Below are positions 1-4,585 of a stretch of DNA of 7,668 bases, piece after piece. The position numbers and the translations under genes are program-made. Source of the DNA: Ignavibacteriota bacterium (GTDB taxonomy: Bacteria > Bacteroidota > Ignavibacteria > UBA10030 > SZUA-254). The stretch spans positions 1 through 7,668 of the forward strand of contig JACPVN010000214.1 in assembly GCA_016191715.1 (NCBI GenBank). Reading direction: 5' to 3'. Below the pieces are notes generated by a model. That model had not been told where the DNA came from, searched no databases, and saw only the letters and a program-made list of their open reading frames with translations. Within the stretch, counting starts at the first letter, position 1. Each line of letters starts with the position of its first letter.

Positions 1-443
1 ATCTCGACTTCTTTGCGCGGCTCGGAGGAAAAACATCGTACACAAAAAATGATTACCGCGAAGTGTTGCTGAGAGTCGGCTTGCAGGAAGAAGCGCACCA
101 AAAGCGACTCAAAGGTTTCTCGAAAGGGATGCGGCAAAAGTGCGGCATTGCGATTGCGATTCTCAAAGACGCTCCTGCAATTCTGCTTGATGAGCCGACA
201 AGCGGACTTGACCCGCAAGCCGGATTTGATTTCATGAAACTGCTTGATTCGCTTCGTAACGAACGCAAAGCAATTCTCATGTCCACGCATGATATTTTCC
301 GCGCAAAAGAAATTGCAGACATCGTTGGCATTATGAGCAATGGAAAACTTATCATGCAACAACCGGCACGGGAACTTGCGGAGACCAATCTCGTTGAGTT
401 GTACATGCACTACATGGCTGGTCATCTCGAACAGGCGGCATAA
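1..443 (+). CDS. ABC transporter ATP-binding protein, C-terminal part (5' truncated by window edge)
   Basis: This is the nucleotide-binding subunit of an ABC exporter; it would hydrolyse ATP on the cytoplasmic face to drive the two permeases encoded downstream. The frame is open from the window edge (first full codon at position 3) and yields 146 residues, so the start and the Walker A loop lie outside. Visible motifs, in order, are the signature in the FSKGM form at about residues 39-43, typical of ABC-2/NosF-like ATPases instead of LSGGQ; Walker B plus D-loop, LLDEPTSGLD, at 61-70; and the H-loop STHD near 94-97. The ending, with ELAETNLVELYMHYM, fits the short C-terminal tail of this subfamily. 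The stop codon overlaps the Shine-Dalgarno sequence of the next gene, so the genes are surely co-transcribed. The family is certain; the transported substrate is unknown. Confidence 0.95.
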   Translation, partial: LDFFARLGGKTSYTKNDYREVLLRVGLQEEAHQKRLKGFSKGMRQKCGIAIAILKDAPAILLDEPTSGLDPQAGFDFMKLLDSLRNERKAILMSTHDIFRAKEIADIVGIMSNGKLIMQQPARELAETNLVELYMHYMAGHLEQAA

Positions 444-448
444 AGGAG
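442..448 (+). promoter_or_regulatory. Shine-Dalgarno site of first permease
   Basis: AAAGGAG lies six bases before the ATG at 455 and overlaps the stop codon of the ATPase gene (441-443). It fixes the permease start and supports translational coupling. It also contrasts with the second permease gene, which has no comparable site. Confidence 0.85.
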
Positions 449-454
449 AACATC

Positions 455-1864
455 ATGATTCGTCTTATCATCGAAAAAGAATTACGCGAAATCATCGGCT
501 CGACAAAGTTTGCTGTCAGTTTCGGCGTGTGCGCGTTGCTGATTCTTCTCTCGTTCACCATCGGTGCGAAAAATTATCACGTGAGCGTCGCACAGTATGA
601 AGCGGCGAAGCGGGAAAACATCCGGCAAATGGAGGGCTTGACCGATTGGTTCAGCGTACGCACTCACCGCATCTTTCTTCCTCCGCAACCGCTTGCAAGT
701 TTGGTGAACGGAGTTTCCAACGACATCGGTCGCACGATTGAAATGCAGGGACGCGGCGAACTCACCGCCGATGACAGTCGCTACAACGACGAGCCGATGT
801 TTGCTATCTTTCGCTTTCTCGATTTGGAATTTATTTTTCAAATTGTTCTCTCTCTCTTTGCTATCGTCTTTGCGTTCGATTCCATCAACGGAGAAAAAGA
901 ACGAGGCACGCTTCGCCTTTCATTTGCCAACGCGGTACCGAGTGAAAAATATATTCTCGGAAAACTTCTCGGCTCATTTCTCGCGCTCGGCATTCCGCTC
1001 ATCGTTGCAATCTTAGCCGGATGTTTGATGCTTCCGCTTCTTGGCATCTCGTTGAACGGAGATGAATGGCTTCGTCTCACGCTCGTTATCGGCGCGGGAT
1101 TACTCTACTTCGGGTTGTTCCTCTCTCTTTCGATTTTTGTTTCTGCGCTCACGCATCGTTCTTCACATTCTTTTTTGATGTTGTTGGTCGTCTGGATTTT
1201 GAGCGTGTTGATAATTCCGCGGGCATCAGTTCTGCTTGCCGGTCGTGCCGTTGACGTTCCTTCGGTTGATGAACTTGCTTCTCAGAAGAATCGCTTCAGC
1301 TCACAATTGTGGAAAGAAGACCGCGAGAAAATGTCGGCGTTCAAAGCGACTGCTACCGAACCGATGAAGCAAATGGAAGAGTTTCAGCAATTCATGGGGA
1401 AACAAAACGACGAGCGTGACAAAAAGATGCAGGAATTTTCCGTCAAACTGAATGAAGACAGAGCAAACCGTCAGATCGTTCAGCAGAAACTTGCACTGAA
1501 TCTTGCCCGCGTTTCACCCGCAACAACATTTTCGCTTCTTGCAACGACGCTCTCAGGAACATCGCTTCAACTCAAAGATAAATTCCGTAACGAAGCGACT
1601 GCGTATCAGCAATCGTACGCCAACTTCATCAAAGCGAAAACAGGATTGGTCCCCGGCGGGCGCATGATGGTTTTTCGCATGGAAGTCAACGGCGAAAAAG
1701 CAAAACAGATTGACCCGTACGAGCTTCCGGTGTTCGAGTATCATCCGTTCACAGTCAACGATGTCTTTAGTTCAAGCATGATTGATTTTGGATTACTCGT
1801 CGTTTTCAATTCGCTCTTTTTTGTTGGAGCATACGTTTCATTTTTACGATATGATGTTAGATGA
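455..1864 (+). CDS. ABC-2 type permease with DUF3526-like region (first of two paralogues)
   Basis: A 469-residue integral membrane subunit expected to pair with the ATPase encoded just upstream. Hydrophobic segments, judged by eye, lie near residues 19-37, 124-142, 169-198, 207-231, 238-262 and 442-464, giving six helices. Two large polar stretches lie between them: 40-120 and a long, charged, probably helical one at 265-435. Helix 2 ends in FDSINGEKERGTLRL, a conserved block of ABC-2 permeases (PF12679/DUF3526 type). The chain ends with SFLRYDVR, shared with the downstream paralogue. Other blocks shared with that paralogue are FQIVLSLFAI, FANAVP and SVKLNED. The start is supported by a strong Shine-Dalgarno sequence. 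The two permeases probably form a heterodimer. The substrate cannot be read from sequence; GldF/NosY-type exporters are the broad relatives. Confidence 0.9.
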   Translation: MIRLIIEKELREIIGSTKFAVSFGVCALLILLSFTIGAKNYHVSVAQYEAAKRENIRQMEGLTDWFSVRTHRIFLPPQPLASLVNGVSNDIGRTIEMQGRGELTADDSRYNDEPMFAIFRFLDLEFIFQIVLSLFAIVFAFDSINGEKERGTLRLSFANAVPSEKYILGKLLGSFLALGIPLIVAILAGCLMLPLLGISLNGDEWLRLTLVIGAGLLYFGLFLSLSIFVSALTHRSSHSFLMLLVVWILSVLIIPRASVLLAGRAVDVPSVDELASQKNRFSSQLWKEDREKMSAFKATATEPMKQMEEFQQFMGKQNDERDKKMQEFSVKLNEDRANRQIVQQKLALNLARVSPATTFSLLATTLSGTSLQLKDKFRNEATAYQQSYANFIKAKTGLVPGGRMMVFRMEVNGEKAKQIDPYELPVFEYHPFTVNDVFSSSMIDFGLLVVFNSLFFVGAYVSFLRYDVR

Positions 1865-1904
1865 GCGGTTACAGATTACCGGTTACGGGTTACAACGTAA
1901 CCGC
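1865..1904 (+). repeat. Degenerate 7-bp repeats (GGTTACn) with inverted repeat
   Basis: Right after the first permease's stop codon, four heptamers follow head to tail at 1867-1894 with consensus G(G/A)TTACn. A reverse copy, GTAACC, follows at 1897-1902. The outer arms GCGGTTAC (1865-1872) and GTAACCGC (1897-1904) pair perfectly over eight bases. Alternatively, the last heptamer (1888-1893) pairs with 1897-1902 around a three-base loop. No clean T-run follows, so a normal intrinsic terminator is not supported. This is part of the 142-nt spacer inside the operon. Confidence 0.75.
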
Positions 1905-1935
1905 ACATTGTTCTTAGCTCTTTGATAATTGTAAT

Positions 1936-2005
1936 AATCCGAAATCCACAATCCGTAATCCGAAATTGATAATCAGCAATCAGCATTTAAAAATCAGAAA
2001 TTCAA
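1936..2005 (+). repeat. Ten-unit degenerate 7-bp tandem array (AATCnGn)
   Basis: Seventy bases divide exactly into ten heptamers. Nine begin AAT and the eighth begins ATT. The first four are close to AATCCGn, the middle and later ones closer to AATCAGn. AATCCGT is a rotation of GTAATCC, the reverse complement of GGATTAC, so this is the same kind of unit as at 1867-1894 in the opposite orientation. The array ends one base before the ATG of the second permease. The period was counted base by base; the function is unknown. Confidence 0.75.
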
Positions 2006-2006
2006 T

Positions 2007-3461
2007 ATGCTTTCAACCTTGATTCTTAAAGAACTCAAATCCATTCTTCTCAGCCCAAAGTTCACAGCAACATTTGCCGTCTGCTCGCTCCTGATGTTAC
2101 TCAGTACGTACATCGGAATTCAGGAATACCGCGCATCGGTGAAGCAGTACGAAACTGCGGTGCAACTCGTTGACCAGGAACTGCGCGAGAAAACCGATTG
2201 GATGGGAGTCAGCAACCGCATTTACCGGATGCCCGACCCGCTCAGCATTTTTGTTACGGGAATTACGAACGACATCGGACGCTGGTCAAGCGTTGACCAC
2301 TTTAACACGGTGAAACTGCGGCACAGTAGTTACTCGGACGACCCGATTTTTGCTCTCTTCCGTTTTGTTGATTTCACCTTCATCGTGCAGATTGTCTTAT
2401 CGCTGTTTGCGATTCTGTTCACGTACGATTCCATCAACGGCGAGCGTGAATCGGGAATGTTGAAGTTGGTATTTTCCAATGCGGTGCCGCGTGTGAAATA
2501 TATTACGGCAAAGTTTGTTGGCTCATGGCTCGGACTTGTTCTCCCGCTCACGATTCCGCTCGCTATCAGTTCGCTTCTCGTGATGCTCTATAATATTCCG
2601 TTCACTGCACATCACTGGTTGAGTCTCTTGCAACTTGTCGGAATTTCGTTGTTGTATTTTACCTTCTTCATGGCGCTTGGAATTTTTATTTCTGCCATGA
2701 CGAAACACTCGAACGTTTCGTTTCTCCTGAGTTTTGTCATTTGGATTTTGCTCGTGCTGATTATTCCCCGTGTCGGAATCATTACAGCAGGGCAAATCGT
2801 CACCGTTCCGAACGCGGCAGAGATTGAAGGACAACGGGATAGTTACGCCAAAGACCGGTGGGAACAATTCAAAGAAGATTCAGAAAAACGATTTCAGGAA
2901 CGGCAGGCGCAAATGTCGGGCATGACGAAAGAAGAAGAGGAAAAAATTCAGGACGATAACATGTGGACGGTGATGGTGATGGAGGATTCGCTGAGAAAGC
3001 AAGTTGAGCGGGACATCAACGACTACTCAGTGAAGTTGAATGAAGACCTCCGCAACCGGAAAGCCGTGCAAGAACAATTGGGATTTATTCTCTCGCGGTT
3101 CTCTCCCTCGTCAGCGTACCAGCTTGCGGTGATGAACCTTGCGCAAACGGATATTTATCTCAAGTCACGCTACGAGCAAAGTTTGCTCTCGTACCGCAGT
3201 GTGTTCAATCAATACACCGACAAGAAACAAAAGCAATCGGGTGAAGCCGGAGGAATTCGCATCACGATGGATTCGGAGAAAGGATTTTCGTTCTCAACTC
3301 CCCGAGAGAAAGGAACGCTCAACATTTCCGATATGCCCCGCTTCGAGCATCCTCAAACCAATACCTTATTTCCATTGCTTGATTTCGGATTATTAGTTTT
3401 CTTTTCTGTTACTGCATTTGCCGGAGCGTTCGTTGGGTTTTTGAGGTATGATGTACGATGA
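2007..3461 (+). CDS. ABC-2 type permease with DUF3526-like region (second paralogue)
   Basis: A 484-residue membrane protein paralogous to the first permease along its whole length. Shared blocks include KEL near residue 8, FxVCxLLxLLS near 23-33, DxPxFAxFRF at 111-120, QIVLSLFAI, YDSINGERESGMLKL at 140-154, SNAVP, SVKLNED at 341-347 and the C-terminus GFLRYDVR. Hydrophobic segments lie near 20-38, 122-141, 170-196, 205-231, 237-262 and 457-478. The extracytoplasmic stretch 265-455 is longer than in the first permease and has an acidic, coiled-coil-like section around 280-345. It probably forms a heterodimer with the first permease, powered by the upstream ATPase. No Shine-Dalgarno sequence precedes the ATG; a 7-bp repeat array abuts it. 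The ATG is supported by alignment of the N-termini of the two paralogues. Confidence 0.9.
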   Translation: MLSTLILKELKSILLSPKFTATFAVCSLLMLLSTYIGIQEYRASVKQYETAVQLVDQELREKTDWMGVSNRIYRMPDPLSIFVTGITNDIGRWSSVDHFNTVKLRHSSYSDDPIFALFRFVDFTFIVQIVLSLFAILFTYDSINGERESGMLKLVFSNAVPRVKYITAKFVGSWLGLVLPLTIPLAISSLLVMLYNIPFTAHHWLSLLQLVGISLLYFTFFMALGIFISAMTKHSNVSFLLSFVIWILLVLIIPRVGIITAGQIVTVPNAAEIEGQRDSYAKDRWEQFKEDSEKRFQERQAQMSGMTKEEEEKIQDDNMWTVMVMEDSLRKQVERDINDYSVKLNEDLRNRKAVQEQLGFILSRFSPSSAYQLAVMNLAQTDIYLKSRYEQSLLSYRSVFNQYTDKKQKQSGEAGGIRITMDSEKGFSFSTPREKGTLNISDMPRFEHPQTNTLFPLLDFGLLVFFSVTAFAGAFVGFLRYDVR

Positions 3462-3496
3462 GATTTCGGATTTCGAAATGTGACTTGCGGATTGCA
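3462..3496 (+). repeat. Five-unit degenerate 7-bp array (GATTTCG) after second permease
   Basis: Beginning at the base after the stop codon, 35 bases split into five heptamers. The first two are identical (GATTTCG); the rest are decayed (AAATGTG, ACTTGCG, GATTGCA). The unit is related to GGATTAC and stands in the same orientation as the array after the first permease. Confidence 0.65.
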
Positions 3497-3540
3497 CTCT
3501 GAACCATTATCAAAACATGGATGCAGTTGTCTTGTCCGTC

Positions 3541-3605
3541 TTTGGAGGAACCGCCGACCTTGTTTGGGCGGTCTATGACTCATAGAGGAGTTGGAATTCC
3601 CTCCC
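3541..3605. other. Inverted-repeat-rich spacer segment
   Basis: Three pairings are visible: ACCGCC (3550-3555) with GGCGGT (3567-3572) across 11 bases; the perfect odd palindrome TATGACTCATA (3574-3584); and an outer GGAGG (3544-3548) with CCTCC (3600-3604) that could enclose both. The segment is more GC-rich than the flanking spacer. A 36-codon frame (3521-3631, + strand) runs through it without a Shine-Dalgarno sequence. It could be a structured RNA element, a small interspersed repeat or a remnant; no T-run makes it a plain terminator. The rest of 3497-3668 shows nothing recognisable. Confidence 0.4.
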
Positions 3606-3668
3606 AGGCAATTCTTTTCAGAAGATGTTAAACTTTAATAGTCCATAACAACCAAGGAAAAAAATCTT

Positions 3669-3851
3669 TCAATCCTTTTGCTTTGTCATAGACTTCCGGA
3701 TATTTGTTTTCTTCATCTCAAGAGCGACCTTTCTTGATTTTTTCAAGAGGTAGTCTAATCCTTCTTCAAGCCCCATGTTTTTGATTTCTTCGTGTAAAGC
3801 GTTTTTCCATTCCCAGACTTCAAGCTGGGCTTTTGATATATTAGGTTTCAT
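3669..3851 (-). CDS. Small protein paired with PIN-domain gene, putative antitoxin
   Basis: A 60-residue, charged, probably all-helical protein. Visible features are an N-terminal stretch with QLEVWEWKNALHEEIK (residues 9-24), a central EEGLDYLLKK, and a very basic tail (residues 46-60). The ATG lies inside the last codons of the PIN gene (11-nt overlap, different frame), indicating translational coupling. A small helical partner overlapping a PIN gene suggests an antitoxin or regulatory partner, but no ribbon-helix-helix, AbrB or Phd motif is obvious, and the order (PIN first) is the reverse of classic vapBC. It has no Shine-Dalgarno site of its own. That it is a real gene is likely from the overlap; the antitoxin role is inferred. 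Confidence 0.7.
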   Translation of the reverse strand: MKPNISKAQLEVWEWKNALHEEIKNMGLEEGLDYLLKKSRKVALEMKKTNIRKSMTKQKD

Positions 3852-4338
3852 AGTTTTTATCTAATAATTCCAATGGTGTTATGATTCTAAAATTGTGTGA
3901 AAAGCCCAACAAATTATTCAAACCGATAATTTTCCTTTCCCGATGAATGTTTGCAAGATGCTGGTAATTCCAACTTAAAAGAACATCCATCACATTAACA
4001 ACAGCAATTGCAATATGAAGGGCATCGGCTTCTTTGTTTCGCGGGACAATTCCTTCCTTGATATAGGCAGAAGAAAGCAGACGAATATCATCAGAAATCT
4101 GTATGTCAACATCGGCAACATCATACCGTTCTATGACGCTTAATAAACGATTTCGTTTGTTGATATTTTTTGTGTTGTTGATTTCTGTAAAGACAACATA
4201 CGATACATAAGTTGCATAAAATCCGCGTCTGACATAATTCTCAAAAAAATCTATCGTTGCTTCCTTTTTTTCCGGTGCATCATCTGCATAAACGAAGTTG
4301 ATAATTGAAGTATCAAGATATACTCTGTACGGTTTCAC
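3841..4338 (-). CDS. PIN-domain protein, VapC-like putative ribonuclease toxin
   Basis: A 165-residue cytoplasmic protein with the PIN nuclease layout. The N-terminal strand carries YLDTS with Asp9. A middle acidic residue sits in FTEINN (Glu52). The third acidic cluster is KEADALHIA (Glu103, Asp105). After that comes LLSWNYQHLAN (about 120-130), where a subfamily with SWNxxH replaces the usual fourth aspartate region. PIN proteins of this sort are metal-dependent RNases, often toxins cleaving tRNA or rRNA; the target here is unknown. The start is GTG at 4338: an in-frame stop lies 12-15 bases upstream, no ATG precedes the conserved strand, and MKPYRVYLDTS is a natural beginning. It forms an operon with the overlapping 60-residue gene. 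Confidence 0.88.
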   Translation of the reverse strand: MKPYRVYLDTSIINFVYADDAPEKKEATIDFFENYVRRGFYATYVSYVVFTEINNTKNINKRNRLLSVIERYDVADVDIQISDDIRLLSSAYIKEGIVPRNKEADALHIAIAVVNVMDVLLSWNYQHLANIHRERKIIGLNNLLGFSHNFRIITPLELLDKNYET

Positions 4339-4344
4339 GCTTGA

Positions 4345-4373
4345 AATATACTAAGGATTGGATGCAAACTCAA
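4345..4373 (-). promoter_or_regulatory. Candidate sigma70-type promoter of the PIN gene, leaderless
   Basis: On the minus strand, TTGAGT (4373-4368) is followed by exactly 17 bases and then TATATT (4350-4345). The base seven positions after the -10 box is the G of the GTG start (4338). With no Shine-Dalgarno sequence visible, this suggests a leaderless mRNA. It is based on hexamer likeness to the general bacterial consensus; the host's sigma preference is unknown. Confidence 0.45.
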
Positions 4374-4420
4374 ATCTATGTAAATGACATTCATCGGGTA
4401 GCGAGACCTGACACGACAAC

Positions 4421-4483
4421 AACTTCTCCCTCGTTGCATTTACCGGAGCGTTTGTTGGATTTTTGAGGTATGATGTGAGATGA
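4421..4483 (+). pseudogene. Orphan 3' end of a third DUF3526-type permease
   Basis: The frame reads NFSLVAFTGAFVGFLRYDVR followed by TGA, matching the end of the second permease (FFSVTAFAGAFVGFLRYDVR). The last 50 bases (4434-4483) match 3412-3461 at 44 positions by hand count, and four of the six differences are synonymous. An in-frame stop (4409-4411) lies just upstream, and similarity to the permease cannot be followed past about 4421. This is a truncated remnant of a paralogue and cannot be functional. It is followed, like the intact genes, by 7-bp repeat units. Confidence 0.8.
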
Positions 4484-4502
4484 TTTCGGATTTGAGATTA
4501 AA
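4482..4502 (+). repeat. Short 7-bp array (GATTnnn) after permease remnant
   Basis: Three heptamers, GATTTCG, GATTTGA and GATTAAA, run on from the remnant's stop codon, the first overlapping it by two bases. Placement and unit match the array after the intact second permease. Beyond them, 4503-4585 holds only a weak GGAG/CTCC pairing (4551-4554 with 4564-4567). Confidence 0.55.
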
Positions 4503-4585
4503 TGCAGATTAGCAGGAAGCGTTAGGATGATTATTTAAAAGTATTACACAGGAGTTAAACTTTCTCCCACAAGCAGAAAGCGACT

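Noticed and set aside
482..841. 119-codon minus-strand open frame
   Set aside because: It lies opposite the first permease, whose motifs, length and paralogy are clear; the peptide has no recognisable pattern.
1936..2005. CRISPR-like array
   Set aside because: Units are seven bases, degenerate and without spacers, so this is a tandem microsatellite-like array.
2523..2867. 114-codon minus-strand open frame
   Set aside because: Antisense shadow of the second permease; low-complexity charged peptide without a start context.
3550..3572. Intrinsic terminator after the transporter operon
   Set aside because: The ACCGCC/GGCGGT stem is followed by mixed sequence with no T-run on either strand.
3648..3668. 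Terminator of the PIN operon from the T-run after the small gene
   Set aside because: Seven T residues follow the stop on the minus strand, but the only stem around them (AAGGA/TCCTT) is weak and would have the T-run inside its loop.
4500..4570. Second attC-like site downstream of the lipoprotein gene (GTTTAAC and CCTAACGC motifs)
   Set aside because: Single box matches without properly spaced partner boxes; part of the apparent pairing uses the permease remnant sequence.
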